The notes: generated by a model from the letters alone, not told the origin. A DNA stretch of 64,000 bases from Aquibium pacificus (GCF_040839445.1 NZ_JBDPGJ010000001.1:868001-932000); one strand, 5' to 3'; shown: positions 8,027-16,875, counted from the first letter of the stretch. Numbers and translations are program-made.

Positions 8027-8638
8027 ATGCAGTCGCTTGACCGCTACAAGGAAACGCCTTCGCAGACCGCGGGGCCTTACGTCCACATCGGGCTGACACC
8101 GAATTTCTGCGACATCGGCGGGGTGTACGAGACCGACCTCGGCGCTGCCATGGTCAACGACAAGACCAAAGGTGAGCGCATCACGGTCAAGTCGCGGGTG
8201 ATCGACGGCTCCGGCACGGCGCTCCGCGACGCGCTGGTGGAGATCTGGCAGGCGGACGCCGACGGTCTCTACAACTCGCCGTCCGAGATGCGTGGCTCCG
8301 CCGATCCGAATTTCACCGGCTGGGGGCGCTGCCCGGCCGACATGGACACGGGCGAGTTCGTCTTCGAGACCATCAAGCCGGGCCGGGTGCCGTTTCGCGA
8401 CGGCCGCCCGCAGGCGCCGCACATCTCTTTCTGGATCGTCGCCCGCGGCATCAATCTCGGCCTCCATACCCGCATGTATTTTGGCGACGAGGAGAAGGCG
8501 AACGCGGAGGATCCCATCCTGCAGCGCATCGAGCACAAGGTGCGGGTCCCGACCCTGATTGCGAAGCGGGAAGGCAACGTCTACACGTTCGACATCCATC
8601 TCCAGGGGGAGAAGGAAACCGTCTTCTTCGACATCTGA
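8027..8638 (+). CDS. pcaG: Protocatechuate 3,4-dioxygenase alpha subunit
   Basis: A 203-residue alpha subunit pairing with PcaH in the ring-cleaving dioxygenase. It begins QSLDRYKETPSQTAGPYVHI, the typical PcaG N-terminus that contributes to the active site. It then shares the beta-sandwich pattern of PcaH (LVEIWQADADGLY, FETIKPGRVPF, APHISFWIVARG) but lacks the Tyr/His iron ligands, as expected for the non-metal subunit. GGGAGAG lies just upstream of the ATG, so translation should not depend on the upstream insertion. pcaB follows after 15 bases. Confidence 0.95.
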   Translation: MQSLDRYKETPSQTAGPYVHIGLTPNFCDIGGVYETDLGAAMVNDKTKGERITVKSRVIDGSGTALRDALVEIWQADADGLYNSPSEMRGSADPNFTGWGRCPADMDTGEFVFETIKPGRVPFRDGRPQAPHISFWIVARGINLGLHTRMYFGDEEKANAEDPILQRIEHKVRVPTLIAKREGNVYTFDIHLQGEKETVFFDI

Positions 8639-8653
8639 GAACCGCCCGACTTC

Positions 8654-9724
8654 ATGCCCGCGTCGCCTTTCGACCATCCCCACCTTTCCGGTCTCCTGGG
8701 CGACGCGGAAATCGCCGCGTTCTTCTCGGCCGAGGCGGAGATGCGCGAGATGCTCCGCTTCGAGACGGAGCTGGCTCGTGCGGAAGCCACCGAAGGGATC
8801 ATCCCCGAAATGGCGGCGGAGCGGATCCGTGACGTGCTAGCCGGCTTTTCGCCTGATGCCGAAAGGCTGAAGGCGGGTGTGGCGCAGGACGGCCTCGTCA
8901 TTCCCGAACTGGTCAGGCAGTTGCGCAAGGCCATTGGCGGGGACGATGCCGCCCATGTCCATTTCGGCGCGACCAGCCAGGACGTCATCGACACGAGCCT
9001 CGCGATCCGGCTCGTGGGTGTCTGCGATATCTTCGACCGGCGGCTTACCGGTCTCGTGGATGACCTCACCGCGCTGGAGCGCCGCGACGGCGGCACGCAG
9101 GTCATGGCGCACACGCGCATGCAGGCGGCGATCCCCATCACCGCCGCGCGCAAGATCCGTAGCTGGCGCGATCCGCTGGCGCGGCACCGCGACCGGCTTG
9201 CGGCGGTTCGCGAAGGCGTGGCGGTCCTTCATTTCGCAGGCGCGGCCGGAACGCTCGAAAAGCTCGGCGGCAAGGGCGCCGCGGTATCGGGCCGGCTCGC
9301 CGAGGCGCTGCATCTGAAAGCCATCGACCATCCCCGTCATTCCGAGCGCGACGGCATCGTCGAATTCGCCTCGTGGCTGTCGCTGGTGACAGGGAGCCTC
9401 GGCAAGATGGGCCAGGACATCGCGCTCGCCGCGCAGAGCGAGGTCGGCGAGATCAGGCTCGGCTCGGGCGGCGGATCGTCGGCCATGCCGCACAAGGTCA
9501 ATCCCGTCGGCGCCGAGGCGCTGGTGACGCTGGCGCGCTTCAACGCCACGCTGGTTTCGGGCATGCACCACGCGATGGTGCACGAGAACGAGCGGTCAGG
9601 CGCAGCCTGGACGCTCGAGTGGATGCTCCTGCCGCAGATGACCCTCGCCTGCGGGGCAGCGCTCACCACCGCCGCGAAGCTCGTCGCGAACATCTCCTTC
9701 AAGGCGCGAGATGCGGAGGCGTGA
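8654..9724 (+). CDS. pcaB: 3-carboxy-cis,cis-muconate cycloisomerase
   Basis: A 356-residue member of the fumarase/aspartase superfamily that cyclises 3-carboxymuconate to 4-carboxymuconolactone, the PcaC substrate. The superfamily signature GSSAMPHKVNPVGAE is present near residue 277, and an upstream block reads HFGATSQDVIDT. The length matches short rhizobial PcaB proteins rather than the 450-residue pseudomonad form. The final GTGA overlaps the GTG start of the following transporter gene by four bases, indicating one operon. Confidence 0.93.
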   Translation: MPASPFDHPHLSGLLGDAEIAAFFSAEAEMREMLRFETELARAEATEGIIPEMAAERIRDVLAGFSPDAERLKAGVAQDGLVIPELVRQLRKAIGGDDAAHVHFGATSQDVIDTSLAIRLVGVCDIFDRRLTGLVDDLTALERRDGGTQVMAHTRMQAAIPITAARKIRSWRDPLARHRDRLAAVREGVAVLHFAGAAGTLEKLGGKGAAVSGRLAEALHLKAIDHPRHSERDGIVEFASWLSLVTGSLGKMGQDIALAAQSEVGEIRLGSGGGSSAMPHKVNPVGAEALVTLARFNATLVSGMHHAMVHENERSGAAWTLEWMLLPQMTLACGAALTTAAKLVANISFKARDAEA

Positions 9725-11100
9725 GGGAACGCGCGATCGTCTTCTATTGCGGCATGCTGATGTCGATCTCGTCCTTCTCGGTCGACATCACGCTGCCGTC
9801 GTTCGGCGCGATGGCGCGCGATTTCGGCTCCCCCTTCGAACAGGTCCAGTGGACCATCTCGCTCTACATGATCGGCGCGGGTTTCGGGCAGCTCTTCTGG
9901 GGTTCGGTGTCCGACCGCTTCGGTCGCCGCCCGGCGCTCGGCGCCGGCCTGGGGATCTTCCTGCTCGGATGCCTCGTCGCCGCCCTTTCCCCGTCGATCA
10001 CCCTGCTGCTCGCAAGCCGCATCCTCCAGGGCCTCGGCGCGGCGGCGGCCATCGCGGCTTCACGCGCCATCATCCGTGACCGGCACTCGGGCGAGGAGCT
10101 CGCCCGCAACCTGGCGCTCGCCACCGCGATCTTCGCGATCGGGCCGATCCTGGCGCCGCTGATCGGCGCCGCTGTCGGGGCTCTGGCGGGCTGGCGCTTC
10201 ATCTTCCTGGGGCTCGCGATCTTCGCTGGCGGCCTGCTGGTGGTCTTGATGCGGCTGCCGGAGACGCTGCGGACGCCATCGCCGGATGCCATGCGGCCGC
10301 GCGTCTTCCTGCAGAGGGTGCAACGGCTCTTGCGCCATCCGCAGTCGCGGCACTTCCTGTTCCTGTCGGCCGTCATCATGTCGTCGATGCTGCTGATCCT
10401 CGCCGCGACGCCGCGCATCTACGAGCACGCATTCGGGCTGACCGGGACGAAGTTCGCGCTCTACTTCGCCTTCCACGGTTTCGGCATCATCATCGGCCAG
10501 GCGGCGAACAGACAGCTGATCCGGCGCATCGGCATCGTCAACGCGATGCTCGCGGGCACGGCGGTGCTGATCGTTTCAGTGCTTCTCATGTTGGCCGCAA
10601 TCTGGGCCGGCTTCATGAGCGCGTTCGTCATGACGGCGCTGCTCGTGCTCTTCGCGACCAGCTACCTCATCCTCTATTCCAACGCCGCGGCGATGGTGCT
10701 CGACCCGCACGGCGACATCGCCGGCTTCACAGCGGCGTTCTACGGCTTCGTCAGCCAGATCGGCTCGGCGTCGATCGTCGCGGTTCTGGTCGTGCTGACG
10801 GGCGACAGCGTCACCGCGTTCTGCTGGACGCTGCTCGCGATTTGCACGCTGTGTCTGCTCGGGCTGCTGGGGTGGCGCCGAGGAGGTGAGGGCGGCGCCC
10901 GATGGCGCTCCTACATCGCATTCATCGTCAGGAGTTCATACGACGCGACCTGCTCGCCATCCTGGTTCGTCACCGCCACGTCCCAGCGCACCTCGCCGTA
11001 TTCGGCATTGCGCTGTGTCTTCGACTTCGCCGTCAGCCGCACCTTCAGCGTGTCGCCCGGCGCGACCGGCTTCATGAAGCGCAGATTGTCGAGGCCGTAA
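9721..11100 (+). CDS. MFS transporter, Bcr/CflA-like, with C-terminal read-through
   Basis: A 459-residue inner-membrane major facilitator protein starting at GTG 9721, overlapping the pcaB stop (GTGA). The first ~390 residues form twelve hydrophobic segments with the MFS loop GSVSDRFGRRPALG and the drug-antiporter-like region ILQGLGAAAAIAASRAIIRD, as in Bcr/CflA transporters. The last ~65 residues (from about WRRGGEGG) are not membrane-like and lie antisense to the 3' end of paaZ (190-base overlap), suggesting loss of the original stop. As the last gene of the pca operon it may move aromatic acids or export toxic intermediates. Direction and substrate are unknown. Confidence 0.85.
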   Translation: MRERAIVFYCGMLMSISSFSVDITLPSFGAMARDFGSPFEQVQWTISLYMIGAGFGQLFWGSVSDRFGRRPALGAGLGIFLLGCLVAALSPSITLLLASRILQGLGAAAAIAASRAIIRDRHSGEELARNLALATAIFAIGPILAPLIGAAVGALAGWRFIFLGLAIFAGGLLVVLMRLPETLRTPSPDAMRPRVFLQRVQRLLRHPQSRHFLFLSAVIMSSMLLILAATPRIYEHAFGLTGTKFALYFAFHGFGIIIGQAANRQLIRRIGIVNAMLAGTAVLIVSVLLMLAAIWAGFMSAFVMTALLVLFATSYLILYSNAAAMVLDPHGDIAGFTAAFYGFVSQIGSASIVAVLVVLTGDSVTAFCWTLLAICTLCLLGLLGWRRGGEGGARWRSYIAFIVRSSYDATCSPSWFVTATSQRTSPYSALRCVFDFAVSRTFSVSPGATGFMKRRLSRP

Positions 11101-12935
11101 TTGGCGAGCACCGGGCCGGGCGCCGGATCGACGAACAGCCCCGCCGCGAAGGAAAGGATCAGGTAGCCGTGCGCGACGCGGCCGGGGAAGAAGGGGTTCG
11201 CCTTCGCCGCTTCCTCGTCCATGTGGGCGTAGAAATTGTCGCCGGTGAATTCGGCGAAGTGCTCGATGTCGGCGAGCGTTACCTCGCGCGCGGCGGTCTC
11301 CAGCGTATGCCCGATCTCCAGCTCGCCAAAAGTCATCCGGAACGGATGCCTGTCCTTCGGGAGCGTCTTCGAGCCGGGTACGAATGTCTTCGTGATCCCG
11401 CTCAGGAGGTCCGGGCTCGCCTGGATCGCGGTGCGCTGCATGTAGTGCATGACGCCGCGGATGCCGCCCATCTCCTCGCCGCCGCCGGCGCGCCCCGGTC
11501 CGCCATGGACGAGATGGGGCAGGGGAGAGCCGTGGCCGGTGGCTTCCTTGCCGGTGTCGCGATTGGCGAAGTAGAGGCGTCCGTGCCAGGCGCCTGAGGC
11601 CAGCACGACCTTTCGCGCGACCTGCGGATCGTGCGTGAAGACCGAGGCGACCAGCGAGCCCGCGCCGCGGTTGGCGAGCGCGGTCGCGTGGTCGAGGTCG
11701 CGATAGGCCATGACGGTCGACACTGGCCCGAACGCCTCGACCGAGTGCACGTTCTCGGCTCCGTCCGGATCGTCGCAGGAAAACAGCATCGGCGAGACGA
11801 AAGCGCCCCCTGCATCCACGCCATCCGGCCGCGAACCGTCCGTGCTGCCGAAGACGAGCCGTGCCTCCGAGCCGATGAGCCGGGCCTTCTCCAGCACATC
11901 CTCGCGCTGGGCGAGGCTTGCCAGCGCCCCCATCTTCGTGGCCTCCGCGCGAGGGTCGCCAACCACGGTCTTCGCCAGACGTTCCGAGATCGCCTCGATG
12001 ACGGCCTCCTGGTGTTCGGCCGGAACCAGCACGCGGCGGATGGCGGTGCATTTCTGTCCGGCCTTGGCCGTCATCTCGCGGTGCACCTCGCGCACGAAGG
12101 TGTCGAACTCCGGCGTGCCGGGGGCCGCGTCCGGGCCGAGGATGGTGGCGTTGAGCGAATCCTGTTCGGCGACGAAGCGCACCGCATTGCCGAGCAGGTT
12201 TTCGTTGGAGCGCAGCATGCCGGCCGTCGCCGCCGAGCCGGTGAAGGAGACCACGTCCTGCGAGCCCAGGCGATCGAGCAGGTCGCCGGTCGAGCCGGCG
12301 ACGAACTGCACCGCCCCGTCCGGCAGGACGCCGGATTCGATCATCATGCGGAAGGCGGCCTCGGCGAGCCATGCGGTGGCCGATGCCGGCTTGACGATCG
12401 CAGGCACGCCGGCGAGCAGCGTCGGGGCGAGCTTCTCCAGCATGCCCCAGACCGGGAAGTTGAAGGCGTTGATGTGCACCGCCACGCCTTGCAGCGACGT
12501 CGCCACGTGCTGGCCGAGGAAGGCGCCCGTCTTGCCGAGCTGTTCGAGATTGCCGTCGACGTAGATGACGTCGTCCGGCAGCTCGCGCCGCCCCTTGGAG
12601 GCGTAGACGAACATCGTGCCGATGCCGCCGTCGATGTCGATCATGGAATCGGTCTTGGTCGCGCCGGTGTCGTAGGAGAGCTCGTAGAGCGCGTCGCGGC
12701 GCTCGTTCAAATACTGCGCCAGCGCCTTCAGCATCGCCGCGCGCTGGTGGAAGGTGAGTTCCCGCAAGGCCGGTCCGCCCACCTTGCGCGCGTGGTCGGT
12801 CATGCGTTCGAAGTCGAGTTCGGCGCCAAGCCGCGCGATCACACGGCCGTCCACGGCGCTCTTCAGGTCCGAGATCCTGCCCGAGGGCGCGACCCATTTG
12901 CCGGCTGCGAAGCTGTTCAGCGAGAGGATGGTCAT
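10911..12935 (-). CDS. paaZ: Bifunctional oxepin-CoA hydrolase / 3-oxo-5,6-dehydrosuberyl-CoA semialdehyde dehydrogenase
   Basis: A 674-residue fusion that opens the oxepin-CoA ring and oxidises the resulting aldehyde in aerobic phenylacetate catabolism. Residues 1 to about 515 are an aldehyde dehydrogenase, with the NADP-binding FTGSAATAGML and the catalytic Cys in AGQKCTAIRR near residue 296. Residues from about 540 form a MaoC-like (R)-hydratase domain with FTGDNFYAHMDEEAAKANPF and GRVAHGYLILS. Both halves look complete. The gene lies downstream of a toxin-antitoxin pair and a P450 on the same strand. The ring epoxidase paaABCDE and the beta-oxidation genes it needs are not in the window. 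Confidence 0.95.
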   Translation of the reverse strand: MTILSLNSFAAGKWVAPSGRISDLKSAVDGRVIARLGAELDFERMTDHARKVGGPALRELTFHQRAAMLKALAQYLNERRDALYELSYDTGATKTDSMIDIDGGIGTMFVYASKGRRELPDDVIYVDGNLEQLGKTGAFLGQHVATSLQGVAVHINAFNFPVWGMLEKLAPTLLAGVPAIVKPASATAWLAEAAFRMMIESGVLPDGAVQFVAGSTGDLLDRLGSQDVVSFTGSAATAGMLRSNENLLGNAVRFVAEQDSLNATILGPDAAPGTPEFDTFVREVHREMTAKAGQKCTAIRRVLVPAEHQEAVIEAISERLAKTVVGDPRAEATKMGALASLAQREDVLEKARLIGSEARLVFGSTDGSRPDGVDAGGAFVSPMLFSCDDPDGAENVHSVEAFGPVSTVMAYRDLDHATALANRGAGSLVASVFTHDPQVARKVVLASGAWHGRLYFANRDTGKEATGHGSPLPHLVHGGPGRAGGGEEMGGIRGVMHYMQRTAIQASPDLLSGITKTFVPGSKTLPKDRHPFRMTFGELEIGHTLETAAREVTLADIEHFAEFTGDNFYAHMDEEAAKANPFFPGRVAHGYLILSFAAGLFVDPAPGPVLANYGLDNLRFMKPVAPGDTLKVRLTAKSKTQRNAEYGEVRWDVAVTNQDGEQVASYELLTMNAM

Positions 12936-12956
12936 TTAAGTCTCCTGTGGAGAGTG

Positions 12957-13295
12957 TCAGGCAGTTTCGTGCCGGAATGTGATCGAGCCTTGGCCTCCGG
13001 CCTTTTCCGTGGGTCTGGCGATGATCTCCACGTCCCGGTCGAATGCCGTCAGAAAACCGAGCAGCCGCTCCACCGAATATTCGCGAAAATGTCCCCGAAA
13101 GAGCCGCGACACCTCGGGCTGGCTTATGCCCATGCGTGAAGCTGCTTTGGCTTGCGTAAGGCCTTCCGCCTTGGTCAGCCGAAAGATCTCTGCGACCAGC
13201 TGGGCCTTCAGGAAATGCCGGTCGGCATCGGGCAAGCCGAGTTCGGTAAAGATGTTGCTTTCGCTTTCATGGATTCCGGTATCTTGCGCTGTCAT
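12957..13295 (-). CDS. Xre/HigA-like helix-turn-helix antitoxin
   Basis: A 112-residue protein with a central Xre-type helix-turn-helix (GLTQAKAASRMGISQPEVSR, then LFRGHFREYSVERLLGFLTA), followed by FDRDVEIIARPTEK, a C-terminus typical of antitoxins paired with Gp49/HigB-like toxins. Its ATG overlaps the toxin stop by four bases, so the order is toxin first, as in higBA. It should neutralise the toxin and repress the operon. The pair sits between the P450 gene and paaZ. Confidence 0.85.
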   Translation of the reverse strand: MTAQDTGIHESESNIFTELGLPDADRHFLKAQLVAEIFRLTKAEGLTQAKAASRMGISQPEVSRLFRGHFREYSVERLLGFLTAFDRDVEIIARPTEKAGGQGSITFRHETA

Positions 13296-13672
13296 CGTTC
13301 ACGCTCCGATTTGTTCTTCGCATGGTCGGCTTCCGCCTCCCGGATGCGGCGCTTGATGAGGTCGATCTCATGGACGGGGGTCTTGATCCCGCGCCGCGAC
13401 TTCTTCTCGAAGCAATGCAGCACGTAGACGGCCGTGTCGAAGCGCACCGCGTAGACCGACCTGTATGCGTTCCCGTCAAATTCTCCGGCCAGTTCCAGCA
13501 CGCCCGCTCCCAGTCCCTTCATTGCCTTCGCCGATGGAGGATGCTGGCCGGTCTGCGCCAGGAACAGTTCGAACCCGAAAGCCTCCTGCACCCTTGGCGG
13601 GAATTCGCCGTAGTCCTTGCGGCTGGAGCCCACCCACAACAACGGCTTTGTCGGGCGTGGAAGCCTATCCAT
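13292..13672 (-). CDS. HigB/Gp49-like (RelE/ParE superfamily) toxin
   Basis: A 126-residue protein beginning MDRLPRPTKPLLWVGSSRKD, then YGEFPPRVQEAFGFELFLAQ. The core (LELAGEFDGNAYRSVYAVRF, then AVYVLHCFEKKSRRGIKTP) is the signature of phage-derived Gp49-like HigB toxins, which act as ribosome-dependent or mRNA-directed ribonucleases. The ATG at 13672 is preferred over an in-frame TTG two codons earlier. The nearest promoter match would start transcription within a base or two of this ATG, so the mRNA may be leaderless. Confidence 0.85.
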   Translation of the reverse strand: MDRLPRPTKPLLWVGSSRKDYGEFPPRVQEAFGFELFLAQTGQHPPSAKAMKGLGAGVLELAGEFDGNAYRSVYAVRFDTAVYVLHCFEKKSRRGIKTPVHEIDLIKRRIREAEADHAKNKSERER

Positions 13673-13679
13673 GAGCAAG

Positions 13680-13708
13680 ATATGAGTTATTACTCATGGT
13701 TCTGTCAA
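13680..13708 (-). promoter_or_regulatory. Promoter and dyad operator of the HigBA-like module
   Basis: On the minus strand a perfect -35 TTGACA (13703-13708), a 17-base spacer and TCATAT (13680-13685) form a promoter that begins inside the P450 stop codon. The spacer contains the dyad ATGAGTTATTACTCAT (13682-13697), a likely autorepression site for the antitoxin. The predicted start of transcription nearly coincides with the toxin ATG. Confidence 0.6.
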
Positions 13709-14925
13709 TCCCGCCCCACCCGCGCCGGCAGCGTCGAGAACCCGCGAAACCGCACGCGGCCTGTGCGTTTCGGTTCGGCGGCCAGGCGGTAGTCGGGAAA
13801 GCGCGCCAGGAAGCGCGAAACCGCGATGCGGCCTTCCATGCGCGCCAGTGAGAAGCCGGCGCACAGATGCGGGCCCTGCGCGAAGGCGAGGTGGCGGTTG
13901 GGCTTGCGGGCGACGTCGAGCCGGTCCGGCTCGGGAAACTGTCGCGGGTCGCGGTTCGCCGCGCCGATCGCCAGATGGATGCGCGTGCCGGGCTCGATGG
14001 TTTCGCCGTGGAACGCGCACGCCTCCACGGTCATGCGGTTGCCGAGCTGGTTCGGGCTCTGGAAGCGCAGGAATTCGTCCACGGCCGTATCGATCAGGTC
14101 CGGATTTTCAATCAACCGCCGGCGCTCCTCGGGCCACTGGGTGAGTTCGTGCAGCGCGTTGCCGATCAGGTTGGTCGTGGTCTCGTGGCCGGCATTGAGG
14201 ATGAAGATGCAGTTCTGCAGCAGCTCCGTATCGGAAAGCAGTTCGCCGTCATTGCCGTTGATGAGGCGCGTCAGCACGTCGGTCGCGGGATCGCCCGGGC
14301 TGGCGCGCCGCTTCGCCGCCAGTCCGCCGAGATAGGCCTTGAAGTCGGTCACCGCGCGGTTGCCGCGCTCCTGCTGTTGGGGCGTCAGAACGGGCTCCAG
14401 CGCGCCGAGGATCGCCAGCGACCAGTCGCGCAAGGGACCACGCTCTTCGTGCGGCATGACGAAGAGGTTGCCGATCACCTCGAGCGGAATGGCGGCGGCG
14501 AAATCCTCGATCAGATCGGCCTCGCCCTTGTCGGCGATACGGTCGAGCAGGCCGTCCACGAGCGCGACGAGGCCCGGCTCCATTGCCGCGATCGCCCTCG
14601 GCGTCAGCGCCCCCATCATGATCTTGCGCACCCGCGTGTGCAGCGGGGGATCGTTGAAGACGAGGCTGGTCGTGTGATGCTCGTAGAGCGGCGTGCGGCC
14701 GAATTTCGGCAGGAATTCCACCTTCTTGTCCGACGAGAAGGTCTTTGTGTCCCGATACACGCGGTCGAGGTCGGCGTGGCTCGAGAGCATCACCGATCCA
14801 TCGCGGAAGCGCTTCAGCGGCGCATGGTCGAGCAGGGCGCGATAGACGGGGAAAGGGTCCTCGGCGAAGCCGGGCGTCAGGGCGCCGATGTCGAACTCCT
14901 CGGCGAGGGATCGTTCCGCCTGCAT
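13705..14925 (-). CDS. Cytochrome P450
   Basis: A 406-residue soluble bacterial P450. The oxygen-binding I-helix motif AGHETTTNLIG, the K-helix ExxR (DEFLRFQ) and the haem-thiolate signature FAQGPHLCAGFSLAR are all present, so the enzyme should be active. GGAGG lies upstream of the ATG. No ferredoxin or reductase is encoded nearby, so redox partners must come from elsewhere. It is divergent from paaI across a region holding a perfect 14-bp palindrome, which suggests co-regulation with phenylacetate genes. The substrate is unknown; an aromatic or phenylacetate-linked compound is only an inference from position. Confidence 0.93.
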   Translation of the reverse strand: MQAERSLAEEFDIGALTPGFAEDPFPVYRALLDHAPLKRFRDGSVMLSSHADLDRVYRDTKTFSSDKKVEFLPKFGRTPLYEHHTTSLVFNDPPLHTRVRKIMMGALTPRAIAAMEPGLVALVDGLLDRIADKGEADLIEDFAAAIPLEVIGNLFVMPHEERGPLRDWSLAILGALEPVLTPQQQERGNRAVTDFKAYLGGLAAKRRASPGDPATDVLTRLINGNDGELLSDTELLQNCIFILNAGHETTTNLIGNALHELTQWPEERRRLIENPDLIDTAVDEFLRFQSPNQLGNRMTVEACAFHGETIEPGTRIHLAIGAANRDPRQFPEPDRLDVARKPNRHLAFAQGPHLCAGFSLARMEGRIAVSRFLARFPDYRLAAEPKRTGRVRFRGFSTLPARVGRD

Positions 14926-14982
14926 GTACTCGCTCCTCCCAAGCGCCGAAGCCGATCGCGGGCGGCTCCTCGCATATTATTG

Positions 14983-14996
14983 ACCGGCCGGCCGGT
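14983..14996. promoter_or_regulatory. PaaR-like palindromic operator
   Basis: ACCGGCCGGCCGGT is a perfect 14-bp palindrome flanked by ATTATTG and TTATGC, in the divergent region between the P450 and paaI genes. It resembles known TetR-type PaaR operators (AACCG...CGGTT type), and a PaaR-like gene lies three genes downstream. Confidence 0.55.
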
Positions 14997-15054
14997 TTAT
15001 GCAAGTCTCCGTACTACGATGCCCTTGGGAGGGGCGCGGGCAGGGGAGGCTCGG

Positions 15055-15495
15055 ATGGCATTGACGGCGCAGGAGATCGCGCGGCGTTCAGCGGACGCGA
15101 TGTGGGCGCGCGACGACGCGTCGAAATGGCTTGGCGCCTCGCTCGACGCCGTCGGTCCCGGCACCGCCACGATGTCCATGACGGTCGAGAAGCATCATAC
15201 CAACGGCCACGACATCTGCCACGGCGGCTTCATCTTCACCCTGGCCGACTCGGCCTTCGCCTTCGCCTGCAATTCGTACAACCAGATCGTGGTGGCGCAG
15301 CACAACGTCATCACCTTCGTCGCGCCCGGCAGGCTCGGTGACCGGCTGGAGGCGACGGCGCGCGAGGTCGCGCGCTTCGGCCGCTCCGGGCTCTACGACG
15401 TCCGGGTCACCGATCAGTCCGGCAGGCTGATCGCCGAATTCCGTGGCGCATCGCGGGCGATCGAGGGCAGGCATTTCGACGAGGACGCGGCCTGA
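15055..15495 (+). CDS. paaI: Phenylacetyl-CoA-pathway hydroxyacyl-CoA thioesterase
   Basis: A 146-residue hot-dog-fold thioesterase. The catalytic region is HGGFIFTLADSAFAFACNSY, with the conserved HGG and the acidic residue in the following helix, as in PaaI. PaaI removes CoA from ring-hydroxylated or dead-end phenylacetyl-CoA derivatives and so rescues CoA. The ATG at 15055 has a CAGGGGAGG site 5 bases upstream; an upstream ATG at 15019 lacks one. paaK starts 38 bases after the stop and probably shares the transcript. Confidence 0.93.
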   Translation: MALTAQEIARRSADAMWARDDASKWLGASLDAVGPGTATMSMTVEKHHTNGHDICHGGFIFTLADSAFAFACNSYNQIVVAQHNVITFVAPGRLGDRLEATAREVARFGRSGLYDVRVTDQSGRLIAEFRGASRAIEGRHFDEDAA

Positions 15496-15533
15496 GCCGC
15501 CGCGAGGCATCGGGTGTTCGTGGGAGGAACGAC

Positions 15534-16844
15534 ATGAGGGATCTGACACCGAACAAGCAGGATCTTGATCCGATCGAGATCGCCTCGCGCGACGAGATCG
15601 CCGCACTGCAGCTCTCGCGGCTCAAATGGTCGCTCCGGCACGCCTACGACAACGTCGCACACTACCGGAAGAGTTTCGACGCGGCGGGCGTGCATCCGGA
15701 CGACCTGAAGCAGCTTTCGGACCTGAAGAAGTTCCCGTTCACATCCAAGCAGGATTTGCGTGAGAACTATCCCTTCGGCATGTTCGCGGTGCCGCGCGAG
15801 AAGGTGGTGCGCGTCCATGCCTCGTCGGGCACGACCGGCAAGCCGACCGTGGTCGGCTACACCCGCAACGACATTGATGTTTGGGCCGAATGCGTGGCCC
15901 GCTCGATGCGGGCCTCGGGCACGCGGCCGGGCGACATCGTTCACATCTCCTACGGCTACGGCCTCTTCACCGGCGGGCTCGGCGCCCACTACGGGGCGGA
16001 GCGGCTGGGCTGCACCGTGGTGCCGTGCTCGGGCGGAATGACGACGCGGCAGGTGACGCTGATCGAGGATTTCCGCGCCACCACGATCATGGTCACGCCG
16101 TCCTACATGCTCTCGATTCTCGACGAGTACCGGGCCCAGGGTCTCGACCCGCGCGAGAGCCCGCTGCAGGTCGGCATCTTCGGCGCCGAACCCTGGACGA
16201 ACGCCATGCGGGCCGAGATCGAGGAGGCCTTCGACATGCACGCCGTCGACATCTACGGCCTGTCGGAGGTAATGGGCCCCGGCGTCGCCAACGAGTGCGT
16301 GGAGACCAAGGACGGGCTGCACATCTGGGAGGACCATTTCTATCCGGAGGTGGTCGACCCGATCACCGGCGATCCGGTCGACGACGGCGGTCAGGGCGAA
16401 CTCGTCTTCACCTCGCTCTCCAAGGAAGCCTTTCCGGTGATCCGCTACCGCACGCGCGACCTGACGCGGCTCCTGCCGGGGACGGCGCGCACAATGCGGC
16501 GCATGGAGAAGATCACCGGCCGCTCCGACGACATGATGATCCTGCGCGGCGTCAACGTCTTCCCGACGCAGATCGAGGAGCAGATCCTCGCCGTCGAGGG
16601 ACTAGCGCCGCATTTCCAGATCGAACTGATCCGCGAGGGCCGCATGGACGAGATGATCGTGCATGTCGAGGCGACCGTGACGCACACCGCCGACGAGGCC
16701 CGCATGAGCGCCGGCCACCGGCTGCGCGAGCGCGTCAAGGACGTCGTCGGCGTCAGTGTCAGGGTCAACGTCACCGAGCCCGAGAAAGTCGCGCGCAGCC
16801 AGGGCAAGGCCCAGCGCATCGTCGACAACCGGCCGAAGGCGTGA
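15534..16844 (+). CDS. paaK: Phenylacetate-CoA ligase
   Basis: A 436-residue member of the ANL adenylating enzymes that activates phenylacetate to phenylacetyl-CoA with ATP. The P-loop-like motif VHASSGTTGKPTVVGYT lies near residues 97-113. The aromatic-ligase blocks DIYGLSEVMGPGVANEC and GRSDDMMILRGVNVFPTQIE follow in the usual order, and the C-terminal lysine lies in SQGKAQRI. Length and N-terminus match PaaK. GGGAGG precedes the ATG. It is followed 31 bases later by the TetR-type regulator gene. Confidence 0.96.
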   Translation: MRDLTPNKQDLDPIEIASRDEIAALQLSRLKWSLRHAYDNVAHYRKSFDAAGVHPDDLKQLSDLKKFPFTSKQDLRENYPFGMFAVPREKVVRVHASSGTTGKPTVVGYTRNDIDVWAECVARSMRASGTRPGDIVHISYGYGLFTGGLGAHYGAERLGCTVVPCSGGMTTRQVTLIEDFRATTIMVTPSYMLSILDEYRAQGLDPRESPLQVGIFGAEPWTNAMRAEIEEAFDMHAVDIYGLSEVMGPGVANECVETKDGLHIWEDHFYPEVVDPITGDPVDDGGQGELVFTSLSKEAFPVIRYRTRDLTRLLPGTARTMRRMEKITGRSDDMMILRGVNVFPTQIEEQILAVEGLAPHFQIELIREGRMDEMIVHVEATVTHTADEARMSAGHRLRERVKDVVGVSVRVNVTEPEKVARSQGKAQRIVDNRPKA

Positions 16845-16875
16845 GGGGGATGAACCCCGCTTTCGAAACTGCCTG

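Noticed and set aside
13867..15054. Upstream continuation of the paaI frame through the P450 gene
   Set aside because: It is antisense to an intact P450, and paaI has its own ribosome site and a normal length from ATG 15055.
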